From the NCBI GenBank assembly GCA_039881145.1, contig JAYKKI010000088.1, forward strand, positions 3,348,501 to 3,412,500: a stretch of 64,000 nt of DNA, given 5' to 3'. A model generated the notes under the pieces. It did not search any database. It worked only from the letters and a program-made list of their open reading frames with translations, and was not told the origin of the DNA. The stretch is from Druceiella hillmani (taxonomy: Eukaryota > Arthropoda > Insecta > Lepidoptera > Hepialidae). Position numbers and translations under genes: made by a program. Positions 44,561 to 55,889 of this stretch are shown one piece after another; positions within the stretch are counted from its first letter, which is position 1; each line of letters starts with the position of its first letter.

Positions 44561-45834
44561 ATTACTGAAGAGTCAATCTTTTAACGATAACTAATTCATT
44601 AATCTTAATCTTGAATTTTCGTATTTTCTTTGTTAAATTTATTTATTTTTTCACAATTAGTGACTTAAATTAAAGTTTCATAAACCGTTTTTTCTTTTTT
44701 AGACCCTATTTACAAAATAATAAGGTTCAAAGTGACTTGCAAGATCCCGGCACCCGACCTTAAATACCTCCGTCATTTTTCGATAGAAATTTTGAAAGGT
44801 CTAAAAAAATTCTAGATATTGATTAAAACTTTCGTTTAGCGTACATATCTAAAGAATTCCAAGGAATGTAGGCAAATACGGAACCTGAGGAATGTCCTGA
44901 TATGCACTTGATCATTCCTTTACTCTCATTAACTAACTTCTAACAATCATTCATGTGCAGACTTCCACATTCATATTTCACTCATGTCACATTGTTACTG
45001 GGCGTAAAATATTGCTCTGGTTACAGCAAGACCTATGTACTTAGTTTTTTTACTTTGCAATAAAGTTTAATGAATAAATTTTAAAAAAATATTTATTATA
45101 TGTCTTTACGTCATTAATATATTCATAACTTCCCACAGTTTATGTATATTGTATTAATAGCGGCTTATCAGTTTAATATTGCGTCAACGTTAAATGCACA
45201 ACACAGCTCATTCATTCGAACGAGCTTGCATTATTACACAGCTTGCAAATGTGGATGAAATGATTAACGAGATCGTTGTTTACAAGAATATCACGCCTTT
45301 CTTGTTTATACTCAGCGCTGACGCAGCTGTGATGACCTCAAGGCGATGCCCTAAACGCAGCCTGACCTAATTTCCTGGCTGCGTGATGCACGAGGAATTG
45401 TAGGAATTTCGCATCGCATATTCGATGCAAACACTACTTTTAGATGCAGATAATAACGGGTGGTTTGCGGTCCAAAGGGATTATATTTATCTTCAGAAAT
45501 GAGTCAGTTGGTTATGTTGAATTCATCATATTGTGTCATTTTTGAATGTACAAACGTCACTATTAAATTTGGGTAAAAATAAAGTTGACAATCATTTAGC
45601 CATGTGAAGAAGCTTTAATGGTCATACTTTGAAAAATGTACCATAAGGCGGTAATCTATTTTAAAAACCAGAAACGTTATACGTTACGTTAACTATTAAT
45701 GTAAGAATGGTACATATTCTGCAAAAGAAAAAATAAAAATTCGCATTTCAAGAAATAAATTTGTTTGTTAATGCAAAACGTTCGAAAGCTAAATGATGAT
45801 GCTCACGTGAACTATTAGTGTAAAAGACATAGTC
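44561..45834. other. No recognised gene
   Basis: Somewhat GC-richer at 45280-45480 (GCCCTAAACGCAGCC, GGCTGCGTGATGCACG form a weak stem), otherwise AT-rich. No domain recognised. Confidence 0.4.
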
Positions 45835-46640
45835 AAAAATGGGCCTGAGCAGCGGGAATAGAAGTAATATAAAAAAACTGTATTATTTTTTTTATATTTA
45901 TATTTTTTATTTTTTATTTTTTTATATTTTAGAAAATATAAAAACAAACAATTCAGCAATTAATAATCACGAAAGGTCAAAAAATAAAATACAATTAGTG
46001 TTCATAATCCAAAACCAAAAAGCTTTGTTTACAAATGCGCGTATATTATATTTTTAATATATCAAAAACATTAAGAAATAAAAATAATAATAAAAAGCGA
46101 ATAACGTAATATTTTCTTTTAAAAATAATTACAAAATCGATCGCTATTTTATTTTATTATATGTTTTTATCACTAAAATCGAATAAATAATAATATTAAA
46201 AGCGAATAAAATAAATATATCTACCGAGGACTTTTCATTACAAAGTTATAACAACTTAAAAACTAACGAACTACGATTCGCGCGAAAACGCCCCATACAA
46301 AACACAACTAGCTTATGACGTCACTGGCCAGTTATTTAGCATTCATTATATTCATTATCATTTTCCCATTTTTTTTGTGGAAACTAAATTTATAATGGCT
46401 TTTTCAATTTAATGAACAAAAAAATTGGCTCTTTTTCCTTTATAGAAGTTTCGATTAATTGTTTGTTATATACATTATTTTTTTCATCACAAGTTATCAT
46501 ATCAGTCAAATACCCCTATTGAAAATAAACTGTTAATTGACATTGACGTTGGTTCAACTGTTGTCAAAACGAACGACTTTTTCGCTTCTTACGAATTTTT
46601 CGTAGCTTTTTTCGGCGACCCCGTCGGGCATGCGGATGTC
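45835..46640 (+). mobile_element. Dispersed repeat family Z, longest copy
   Basis: The first part is open for 72 codons (45839-46057), starts MGLSSGN, and ends with NSAINNHERSKNKIQL then ALFTNARILYF. The AACTAACGAACTACGATTCG, GACGTCACTGGCC and GTGGAAACTAAATTTATAAT segments match 7935-8400. The end (GACATTGACGTTGG, GCTTTTTTCGGCGACCCC, CATGCGGATGTCATGG) matches 11240-11340. All parts seen in the other copies are present here in order, so this copy defines the family (~800 bp). Confidence 0.7.
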
Positions 46641-46726
46641 ATGGTTTAGTTATATCTATGCATGAAGTTACATCTATGCATGAGGGATATGAGAGAACAA
46701 ATCTCCAGTTTATTTCGTCGTGTAAG

Positions 46727-47520
46727 TTCAAAGAGAAAAACAAACTTACTTATCACAAAAAATACAAGATTTTTAATTTGTCCGATTGGTGATTTAAATC
46801 AAATTTTTAATTAGTTCATGGTTTAAACTAATTTAGGTAAAGCCTAATCTATTTCTAGTCCCTGGCAAAGAGTTCCTTAGCATTTACAAAGTATCATTAA
46901 AAGTAAACTGACTTTGCATAAAAAATGCAAAATTTTTAATTTATCCGATTGTTGATTTAAATAAAATTTTTAATTAGTTCATAGTTTGAACGAATTTAGG
47001 TAAAGCCTAATCTATTTCTAGTTCCTAGCAAAGAGTTTCGTAGCATTTACAAAGTATCATTAAAAACAAACTGACTATTCTCAAAAAAATACTAGATTTT
47101 TAATTTGTCCGATTGGCGATTTAAATAAAATTTTTAATAAGTTCATGGATTAAACTAATTTAGGTAAAGCCTAATCTATTTCTAGTTCCTAGCAAAGAGT
47201 TCCCTAGCATTTACAAAGTATCATTAAAAGTAAACCGACTTTTCATAAAACAATACTAGATTTTTAATTTGACCGATTGGTGATTTAAATAAAATGTTTA
47301 ATAAGTTCATGGCTTAAACTAATTTAGGTAAAGCCTAATCTATTTCTAGTTCCTAGCAAGGAGTTCCCTAGCATTTACAAAGTATCATTAAAAATAAACT
47401 GGCTTTTCTTTAAAAAATACTAGATTTTTAATATGTGCGATTGGTGATTTAAATAAAATTTTTACTTAGTTCATAGTTTAAACTAATTTAGGTAACGTCT
47501 AATATATTTCTATAATACCA
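46727..47520. repeat. Tandem array, 164-bp unit, ~5 copies
   Basis: Landmark ATTTAGGTAAAGCCTAATCT recurs at about 46831, 46994, 47158, 47322 and, more diverged, 47486. The unit also has TTTACAAAGTATCATTAAAA and CGATTGGTGATTTAAAT. Copies are close to each other except the last. Confidence 0.95.
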
Positions 47521-48408
47521 GATCCATTTTCGGTAATGAGGCACATATGATAAAACACTCTCTGCACAAAATTCCGAGCAAATCCATTTCAACACCGTTA
47601 AATGTTTGAAAAGTTTTAACAAAACTATAAAATATCTTAAAAAAAGACTTTCAGAAATAAGTACTCCTTGAAAATAAGTAACTTATATATAAGTAGTCGA
47701 AATAAATATCTTAAAAATAAGTTATACGTATGACCAAACTTAAAACTTAACCATGCCAAGACCACCTGTGCAGTTATCCACTTGAGGTATTCGAGAGTCT
47801 CTGATACCTTGGAATATAAAAATAATATCTGTTAAGTACAAATAGACCTCGCAACACGAGTGTCCCCTTGACACTTAGTTAATATTCTTTTTCACCTGGA
47901 ATGTAATATATAACTTGATAAATAAATATAATAATCGTAAAACATCACGAATTATATAATTCTAGTGGGCTTTAGATATACATGTAGCAACGTTCTATCT
48001 TCGTAATTTTGTCTTTACCAGTTTCGAAGAGGAAGGCTAGATTATAATTTTAAAAATATTTTCAGTAACAAGTCTAAAACTATCTTAAGTAAAAATCGAA
48101 AAAAAAAATTTTTTTTGAAGACCTAATTTGATCTTAATATTTCTTTGTAATTTTTGAAGACCTAATTTGACCTTAATATTTCCTGTAATGTTTTCTTCAC
48201 ACCTATGACAGACAGGCGGATGGAAACTCGAGTGATCTAATACTAGTTCCATTTTTCCCCTTATGAAGTACGTGACGCTAAAAATGCTAGTCGGTCGTCA
48301 ACCTCTGAAGATTCGAGTTGTACTTGTGACAAACACAGCGACGTTCGCAAAATACTAATATATAATCAGATGTCCGTGACAACTTAGTAACTTAACGAGC
48401 TCATCATT
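47521..48408. other. No recognised gene; small duplication at 48112-48190
   Basis: GAAGACCTAATTTGATCTTA and AATATTTCTT are repeated 41 bp later. Otherwise mixed sequence, becoming less AT-rich from ~48240 toward the exon-like segment at 48409. Confidence 0.4.
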
Positions 48409-48465
48409 ATGCCAGTACATCTACCAGCCGAACCCTGGACAGAGGGGCGTCCAGCAGACGAACAG
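48409..48465 (+). CDS. Candidate first coding exon (19 codons)
   Basis: ATG at 48409 opens 19 codons reading MPVHLPAEPWTEGRPADEQ, ending in CAG directly before GTCAGT, a reasonable splice donor (phase 0). Base composition is much richer in GC than the flanks, and codon third positions are mixed and not A/T. Upstream ~170 bp is also less AT-rich and could be a 5' leader. No family is recognised and no matching acceptor is identified, though open segments with possible splice sites occur at 62624 and 63104. A chance frame or a decayed repeat remains possible. Confidence 0.3.
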
Positions 48466-48845
48466 GTCAGTGGATTGTATTTGACTTTGGTAAGGTGTAG
48501 CAAATCGCGTATTGTGCATATTTGAGCCATCGACATCTTATTAGGGATAGGTAAATATAGTCGAACAAATATTGAGATTATTTACCGCCCCCATAAAATT
48601 AGAAAATTGTAATCTCCATAAACATTTAATTTAAAGCATCAATCAGAAAAATGAGAAATCTTGTATTTTTGTATGGAAATATCAGGTTATTTTTCACAAT
48701 AGTTTGTAAATGTTATTTCTACGAAACTCTTTGTACCAGCAAGATGAAACAAAAGGCAGATTGTGTTTCGTTGTATTCTCTATACACGGATATAATATAA
48801 TTAATCTACGAAACTCGAAGACCAGATAGTGTCAGCAAAAAACCT
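48466..48845. other. No recognised feature
   Basis: AT-rich DNA. If 48409-48465 is an exon, this is the start of the intron. Confidence 0.4.
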
Positions 48846-49140
48846 GTCAAGCACGTACGGAACTCGTACTACGAGGGTTCCATATATTTCGGCACTTATA
48901 AACATTTAATCGGTATTTCTATTAAACTATTGTCAAGCATTCCCTTTTTAAAACATAAATATATAGCAACGTATTATACTCTATACCTTTACAGATGTAA
49001 AAACATTACGCATATTTCAAAAATTAAAAGATTTCGGATTATTGCTAAAGTTTTCTAGTAATATTTTTAATAAAATTTAACTAACTCTATTTTTTCATGA
49101 CTTTTGACTCAGTAGTTTCGGAAATACGCTAATTTTTTTT
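48846..49140 (+). repeat. Family X fragment, 5' half
   Basis: ACTCGTACTACGAGGGTTCC, TTATAAACATTTAATCGGTA, AACATAAATATATAGCAACG and TTTACAGATGTAAAAACA follow family order. The AAATATATAGCAA phrase is also found in the 170-bp satellite at 3598, supporting that link. Confidence 0.6.
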
Positions 49141-49415
49141 ATATTTTACCACGTTTTTATTAGCTTGCCTTCTTGTTTGTTTGTGTGTGTGGTAAACATT
49201 TTGAAAACGGTTTTAACCTAACTTCTCGTTGGGCTACAGATTTGAAACTTTAAACATAGCTCAGAACTGGATGACAATGCAATATTAACTTATCCGTCTG
49301 CTCATTTGTCTGTCGGCACAGAAATTAAATTATTTTTAATGACTTTTATACATTTTATTCGAAATGTTACTAACGCAAGTGAAATAAGTACTTAATTTAC
49401 TAACAATATATGGAC

Positions 49416-49423
<8 letters not shown>

Positions 49424-49472
<49 letters not shown>
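49424..49472. repeat. (AT)n microsatellite
   Basis: About 24 AT units. Confidence 0.95.
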
Positions 49473-49476
<4 letters not shown>

Positions 49477-49661
49477 ATATGTCTCAAGTAAAGAATTGTT
49501 TTTTATTATTTTCATTACTAAGGTATTTAAAATCGATTACAAATTTTCACACACACAACACTAAAAAGCTGATAATAATTATAAAAAAAATAATATACCA
49601 CGTTAATATACCATCGGATTAAAAAATTAATCATAATTTCTCCTTGCCCCATAAAGATTTA

Positions 49662-50019
49662 TAACCTAATATAGATTTATAACCAAACACATACTGTCCG
49701 TCCTGCAAATTTGTGATTGTGAATTTTTAATAGCTATGTAAATACTTGTACGACCTGAAAAAAGACGCGGAGTGGAACAATATGAAACAAGTTCACTTAA
49801 GTCGCTAACAATTTTATTATCCCACAAATGACATGACCTATTGTGCGAGTTTTATCAACGACAGCTACTTTCTACATTCGTTTTACTTACTACTATCTAT
49901 CAAGCATGAGCCTCACAATTTTTGTTTTAGATCTTACAAGTATTTTCATAGCTATTAAAAATTTATAATCCCATCTTTCCAGGACAATATTTATGGGGTT
50001 ATAAATCTGTATTGGGTTA
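49662..50019. mobile_element. Foldback MITE with ~90-bp inverted ends
   Basis: The left arm (49662-49755: TAACCTAATATAGATTTATA, ACTGTCCGTCCTGCAAA, TTTTTAATAGCTATGTAAAT, ACTTG) is the complement of the right arm (49928-50019) with scattered changes. The ~170-bp centre is unrelated and non-coding. Element about 358 bp. Target duplication not defined. Confidence 0.75.
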
Positions 50020-50103
50020 GAAATTGTAAAATATCTTTCTAAAGATGCAATTCAAAACAGTGAATAAAATATTTTTGTATTCTCCCTTTTTTATAATATT
50101 TTA

Positions 50104-51745
50104 TAAAAAGTCAGTAGTATAAATGACATGTATTATATGTAGGTTAATAAGATGTTTTATATACTTCCTCTTTAATTGTTAAATGAATATTTTAAAGAGT
50201 CAGTGGTATTTATTACAAGTATTATACACATGTTAATAAGATGTTTTATATACTTCCTCTTTATTATTAAACGAATATTTTAAAAATAGTCAGTGGTATA
50301 ACTTATATGTATTATATGTAGGTTAATAAGATATTTATATACTTCCCGTTTAATTGTTAAACGAATGTTTATAAAAAATCAGTGGTGTAAATTATATGTA
50401 TTATGTGTAGGTTAATAAGATATTTATATACTTTCTCTTTAATTGTTAAACGAATATTTATAAAAAATCAGTGATGTAAATTATATGTATTATAAGTAGT
50501 TTAATGTCAAAAGAATTTTTTTAAAAAAGTCAGTGGTACAAATGACATGTATCATACGTATGTTAATAAGATGTTTTATATACTTTCTCTTTAATTGTTG
50601 AACGATTATTTAAAAAAAATTCTGTGGTATAAATTACATGTATTATATGTAGGTTAATATTATGTTTTATATACTACCTCTTTTATTGTCTAAAGAAAAT
50701 TTTAAAAAAAGTTAGTGGTATAAATGACATGTATTATATGTATGTTAATAAGATGTTTTATATACTTTCTCTTTAATTGTTAAATGATTATTTTAAAAAA
50801 ATTCTGTGGTATAAATTACATTTATTATCTGTATGTTAATAATATGTTTTATTTACTTTCTCTTAAATTGTTAAACGAATATTTTAAAAAAGTCTGTGGT
50901 GTAAATTAGATATATTATATGTAGGTTAATGAAATATTTTATATACTTCCTCTTTAATTGTTAAAACAATATTTTAAAAAAGTCTGTGGTATAAATTACA
51001 TGTATTATATGTAGGTTAATGAAATATTTTATATACTTCCTCTTTAATTGTTAAAAGAATATTTTTAAAAAGTCTGTGGTATAAATTACATACATTATAT
51101 GTAGGTTAATGAAATATTTTATATACTTCCTCTTTAATTGTTAAACGAATATTTTAAAAAAGTCTGTGGTATAAATTACATGTATTATATGTAGGTTAAT
51201 AAAATATTTTATATACTGCCTCTTTAATTGCTAAACGAATATTTTAAAGAAGTCTGTGGTATAAATTACATATATTATATATAGAGTAATGAAATATTTT
51301 ATATACTTCCTCTTTAATTGTTAAACGAATATTTTAAAAAAGTCTGTGGTATAAATTACATGTATTATATGTAGGTTAATGAAATATTTTATATACTTCC
51401 TCTTTAATTGTTAAACGAATATTTTAAAAAAGTCTGTGGTATAAATTACATGTATAATATGTAGGTTAATGAAATATTTTATATACTTCCTCTTTAATTG
51501 TTAAAGGAATATTTTAGAAAAGTCTGTGGTATAAATTACATGTATTATATGTAGGTTAATAAAATATTTTATATACTTCCTCTTTAATTGCTAAACGAAT
51601 ATTTTAAGAAAAGTCAGTGTTATAAATTACATGTATTATATGTAGGTTAATATGATATTTTATATACTTCCTCTTTAATTGCTAAACGAATATTTTAAAA
51701 AAGTCAGTGTTATAAATTACATGTATTGTATGTAGCTTAATGAGA
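50104..51745. repeat. Satellite-like array, ~90-bp unit, ~18 copies
   Basis: The unit contains GTAGGTTAATGAAATATTTT, ATATACTTCCTCTTTAATTG, TTAAACGAATATTTTAAAAA and GTCTGTGGTATAAATTACAT. The period is 90 bp in the homogeneous middle and 3' part (landmarks at 51011, 51101, 51191) and irregular in the first ~700 bp. The first units read AATAAGATG where later ones read AATGAAATA, a clear gradient along the array. AATAAGATG links it to family U. Confidence 0.95.
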
Positions 51746-51829
51746 TACCTACCTACCTGCCTACCATATATTTCATAGGCATAAAACATGGAGTACCTTT
51801 CCAAAATTATGACATCTAGAATCTGATGT

Positions 51830-52240
51830 TTTTTAATAATTAATAAGAATAACATATTTTTTTCATAATTTTAGACTGAATAATTTCAAAAATAAGGTTT
51901 AATACCGAAAATTATGAAAAAAAGAAACAACGTCACGCATTATATCTGGAATTAAAAACTTATCTCGCATATTTAATTTGCTCCCCCCCCCCTTGAAACT
52001 TGCAAATAAATTTTTTTTTTAATTTTAGCTCAGAATTTGTGCGGGTTTTTTTTATTTATTTTACATATTATGTCTCTTAAGATTTAATAACGAAAATTAT
52101 GAAAAAAAGAAACGACTTCACGCATTATATCTGGAATTAAAAATTTATCTCGAATGTTTAATTTGCTAACGCCCCCCTCCCTTGAAACTTGCAAATTAAT
52201 ATTTTTTTTGAGTTTTAGCTTACAATTTGTGCGGGTTATT
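51830..52240. repeat. Tandem duplication, ~180-bp unit, two copies
   Basis: CGAAAATTATGAAAAAAAGA, TCACGCATTATATCTGGAAT, CCCTTGAAACTTGCAAAT and ATTTGTGCGGGTT occur in both halves. A C-run (CCCCCCCCCC, 51984) in the first copy is broken in the second. Confidence 0.85.
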
Positions 52241-52249
52241 TTTTTTTAA

Positions 52250-52332
52250 TTTTTGTGCCACATTTTAATTTTATACCTCAAGCGATCTTACAAGGGTTCC
52301 GTTTTTCCTTTTAAGGTACGGAACCCTAAAAA
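52250..52332 (+). repeat. Family X 3' end
   Basis: Carries the characteristic end CTTACAAGGGTTCCG, TTTTTCCTTTTAAGGTACGG, AACCCTAAAAA. GGGTTCCG and CGGAACCC form a stem right at the end. Confidence 0.7.
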
Positions 52333-52339
52333 GCACGAA

Positions 52340-52520
52340 CGTCAATGTCAATTAATAGTATATTTTTAATTCATTTAGACAATGACTACAAATTAGAAAC
52401 AGCAAATAGTATAAATTATTTTTTCTAAATATTTCTAAAAAGTCAACATCGAAATATTCGTTAGATTTGTTATTTCTTATATTAAAAATATAATATGCAT
52501 ATACGCTCTTTTGAAGACAG
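52340..52520 (-). repeat. Dispersed repeat family Z fragment
   Basis: The minus strand reads ATGCATATTATATTTTTAAT, CGAATATTTCG and TTAATTGACATTGACGTTC, similar to 46030-46090 and 46535-46550. It sits directly after the family X end. Confidence 0.5.
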
Positions 52521-52577
52521 CTTTTTGTCTACCTCTTTACACCTTCTTTCACGTAACTCCCTGCCTGGATAGGCTAA

Positions 52578-53178
52578 GTATTGATAACGAAACGTCGTAC
52601 TAATAACGAGTATTAATAACGAAAATATTAATAACTTAAAGTATTAATAACGAAACGTCGTACTAATAACGAGTATTAATAACGTATATTAATAATGAAA
52701 GTATTAATAACGTAAAGTATTAATAACGTATTATTTATTAATAACGTAAGGTAAAGTAAGTATTAATAGCGAAACGTCGTACTAATAACGTGTATTAATA
52801 ACGAAAGTATTTATAACGTAAAGTATTAATAACGTATTGATTATTTATAACGTAAGGTAACATAAGTATTAATAACGAAACGTCGTGCTAATAACGAGTA
52901 TTAATTACGAAAGTATTAATAACGTAATGTATTAATAATGTATTAATTATTAGTAACGTAAGGTAACGTAAGTATTAATAGTGAAACGTCGTACTAATAA
53001 CGAGTATTAATAACGAAAGTATTAATAACGTAATGTATTAATAACGTATTAATTATTAGTAACGTAAGGTAACATAAGTATGAATAACGAAACGTCGTAC
53101 TAATAACGAGTATTAATAACGAAATTGTTAATAACGTATTAATAACGTAAGGTAACATAAGTATTAATAGCGAAAAGA
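52578..53178. repeat. Tandem array, 106-bp unit built from TAATAACG motifs
   Basis: ACGAAACGTCGTACTAATAA recurs at ~52587, 52650, 52769, 52875, 52981 and 53087, with the last spacings 106 bp. Within each unit the octamer-like ATTAATAACG is repeated four to six times, so this is a repeat within a repeat. Confidence 0.9.
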
Positions 53179-53504
53179 AATGCCAAATATCAATTAATAA
53201 TTCAATTTAAATAATATTGTACATTTAATGCTGATATGACACCTTCAACCGACTCGGTTGAAAAGTTCCTCCATCATTTACGACAAAAGTGTCTGATATT
53301 CCATGTCTCGGGTTACTGCTATGGTAAACTTAATTTAACAGTAGCTTGATTCTAGATTCGTATTACACTCGACGTGTTTCGGTTCCGAGCGAGATTTTAC
53401 CTCCATGGTTATCCATTGTTATTACTTTTACTGACTGACCAAAAACATATTTTACGACTAAATCGGCGATTTGACCGCAAATAACGATCATCATATATTC
53501 AATA
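53179..53504. other. No recognised feature
   Basis: Mixed sequence. CAACCGACTCGGTTG is a small palindrome at 53249. No frame. Confidence 0.4.
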
Positions 53505-53690
53505 TATTTGGCGTTAATTTTGTAGAAATTCATTATTCACAATTAAATGAGACTAAGTGATGTAGTATTATTTCAACTTTATTTAAGTTCTTTACCACGA
53601 CCTAGGTTTCATTGTATTACAACATCGTCAGGTGGAATATTAGTAGAAATAATACTACATCACGTAGTTTCATTTAATTGTGGGTCATAA
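53505..53690 (-). mobile_element. Penelope-like fragment with a complete ribozyme motif, plus an inverted piece
   Basis: On the minus strand (53635 down to 53505) the order is ribozyme, AAAGAACTTAAATAAAG, GAAATAATACTACATCAC, TTAATTGTGAATAATG, AACGCCAAATATATTG, as at 1382-1520. On the plus strand, 53643-53690 carries the GTAGAAATAATACTACATCA block in inverse orientation. The same inverted layout is seen at 6556-6790. Confidence 0.65.
53595..53635 (-). ncRNA. Hammerhead ribozyme candidate (minimal type I), best copy
   Basis: Read on the minus strand: stem I CCAC with GUGG, core CUGACGA (variable position 7 is C) plus an extra U, stem II GUUGU with ACAAU (five pairs, one G-U) and loop AAU, then GAAA. 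Stem III CCUAGG together with A15.1 and U16.1 forms the exact eight-base palindrome ACCUAGGU. Cleavage is predicted after the C before GUGG. It has the same 41-nt length as the copy at 1382. Differences between copies fall in loops, the variable position and G-C/G-U exchanges, with the core kept, apart from the stem II mismatch noted at 1382. Confidence 0.7.
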
Positions 53691-53825
53691 TATATAATAA
53701 AGGTCTATTATATCAACGTTTATCAAACAAACATTCATTATTTAGTCTAAAGCTATAACGAACGCCTAAATAAATATTTGTTTAGTTTATTTACTAAATC
53801 ATAGTACAAAAAATTTCTAAGTCAT

Positions 53826-54200
53826 TCGCCGTGGTCGCTACGGTGATTTGAGTTGACCACAGGTTTACGATCTTTAACGGGATGGGCACCGTGGGGACCC
53901 AAATTTGATTTCTGGCCGCTCGTCGAGAAGGGTTGAACTAATGTTTTAATTAGCTGTAAGCGATTGCCCTTGCAACAATACGTCCACCGTACGCCTTAAT
54001 CGGGTGTAATGATTCCGGCCACTCGTCGAGCAGGGTTGAACTGATATTCTGGTTAGCTGTAAGAGATTTCCTTCGTAACAATGCGTGCATTAATCTGGTG
54101 TAATGATTTTCGGCCGCTCGTCGAACAGGGTTGAACCAATATTCTGGTTAATTGTAAGAGATTGCCCTCGTACGTCGATACGTCAACCATATTCATTAAT
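53826..54200 (+). mobile_element. Decayed tRNA-derived SINE with 3' part triplicated
   Basis: The head (CCGTGGTCGCTACGG..., then GACCCAAATTTGATTTCTGG) is a mutated version of the box B region in the other SINEs. The 3' part (GGCCGCTCGTCGAGAAGGG, TTGAACTAATGTT, AGCTGTAAGCGATTGCC) is repeated at ~54013 and ~54111, spaced ~100 bp. The box B is destroyed, so this copy cannot be transcribed by Pol III in the usual way. Confidence 0.7.
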
Positions 54201-54599
54201 CATGTGTACTGAAGTCTGTACATAAATAACATATATTTAATAAACTTGTTACTTTATGAGCAATCTCTTAGGAACAAAAGCGTCATAATCATTATCTTCA
54301 CCATAATATGTTAGCTATCCACTTTGAGGAATATGTACCTCAAAATAACAAATGAGACTCTTATAAATTTATTCACATGTCTATCTGTCTGTCCATTATA
54401 ATCGATTTTCTCAGAAACCGTATAACACGTATAAACGATTTAATGAAAACACTCTGAACCAGTAAAAACTTTAAACATTTCTATTTATGTTAATACGTAC
54501 GGAACCCTCTTAGTGCGTGGTCCACTCGTACTCAACAGTTGGCGGCCTCGAACTCTTAACATCCAACCCGGTCTTGCTTGTGTCAGATATAGTCTGTCC

Positions 54600-55165
54600 G
54601 TCGAGTTACATATGATCTATGACAGATTTCATCTACCCATTACTTGTGTCACAAATCGTCTATGACAGATATCGTCCACCCATTGTTTGTATCACAATTT
54701 GTCTATGACAGATGTCGCCATGTCGTCTACCCATTTCTTCTGTCACAATTCGTCTATGATAGATGTCACTACTCACTGCTTGTCTCACAAATCGTCTATG
54801 ACAGATGTCGTCTACCTATTGCTTGTGTCACAATTTGTCTATGAGATATGTCTTCTACCCATTGCTTGTGTCACAATTCGTCTACGAGAGATGTCGTCTA
54901 CCTATTGCTTGTGTAATAATCCATCTATAACAGACGTAGTTTACCCATTGCTTGGTCCCAATTCGTCGATAACAGACGTCATCTATCCATTGTTTGTATC
55001 ACAATTCGTCTATGGCAGATGTCGTCTGCCCATTGCTTGTGTCACAATTCCTCTACGATAGATGTCAACTACCCATTGCGTGTGTAACAATTCGTGTATA
55101 ACAGATATCGTCTACCCATTGATTGTGTCACAAATCGTTTATCACAGACGTCGTCTACATATTTC
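54600..55165. repeat. Minisatellite, ~43-bp unit, ~13 copies
   Basis: The unit is TCTATGACAGATGTCGTCTA, CCCATTGCTTGTGTCACAAT, TCG. Landmark TATGACAG occurs at 54618, 54661 and 54704 (period 43), with one 7-bp insertion around 54714. Plus-strand frames of 66 and 124 codons run through the array with a periodic peptide and are not called as genes. Confidence 0.95.
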
Positions 55166-55169
55166 TTCG

Positions 55170-55345
55170 ATGGCAGTCTGATGCGAGTTTTCGGTCGCCA
55201 TTCCAGTAGTGTCCTATTCCATCTATCTTTGTTTATTCGAGCAATGCTACCCGCTCATGTCCACTTGCGCTTGGCCCTGACGGTGACCACATCCTTCATA
55301 TTTGTCTTTGACCACAACCACATGTCGCTCTTTTGGTGACGCAGA
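55170..55345 (-). pseudogene. RTE-like LINE fragment, C-terminal region
   Basis: The minus strand reads ILRHQKSDMWLWSKTNMKDV, VTVRAKRKWT, stop, AGSIARINKDRWNRTLLEWR, PKTR. The K-W-x-W-A-G-H-I-A-R and R-W-N-x-x-x-L-E-W-R-P pattern is typical of the region after reverse transcriptase in RTE-like elements. Only ~58 codons remain, with one stop. It abuts the 43-bp array. Confidence 0.7.
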
Positions 55346-55889
55346 ATGATACCAACTATCCAGGAGCCGGAGCCTCCATTTGGATATGTCTGTCAAAGTC
55401 GTAGTCGAAGCCCCCTGTAGAAAAAAAATATAATAAATTTAGAATTCAGGAAGAATGTTATGTACTAGAAATAAAAAGAAACAATTCATAAAACACTAAG
55501 TTATAAATTTCCTATAAATGATTAAATATAAGGAAAAATTGACATGATTTAAGTATATAAACAAAGAAAATAAATCTCGCAAGGAATTAAGTCACTTTTT
55601 AAAACGACTCTTCCCAAACATTCATTAATAATTCAATTTAAAAAGTACACCGTGAAAAAATAATCATGAAAGGCTATATATTATATTTGTTTGTCTATTT
55701 ATTTTTGTTACATTAGATTAGATTAAATTATTGATGGTTTAATTAACGTTGAGAAATCTAACAAACGTTACTTTACTTTTTCCGTCTTAATCATATTTAA
55801 TTTTCCTACTTTAGCTTCACATATTTCATTACATTACATCTAATTAAACAGGTAAGTACAAATAATATCCGCACTTCGAAAATTCCGTA
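55346..55889. other. No recognised feature
   Basis: A GC-richer first 70 bp (CAGGAGCCGGAGCCTCC) may be further LINE remnant. The rest is AT-rich. Confidence 0.4.

Noticed and set aside
46727..47520. CRISPR array
   Set aside because: Units of this and all other arrays are contiguous tandem copies without unique spacers, and no cas genes are present.
54644..55061. Plus-strand frames of 66 and 124 codons
   Set aside because: They are read-through of a 43-bp minisatellite. The peptide is periodic and shifts phase with the unit.
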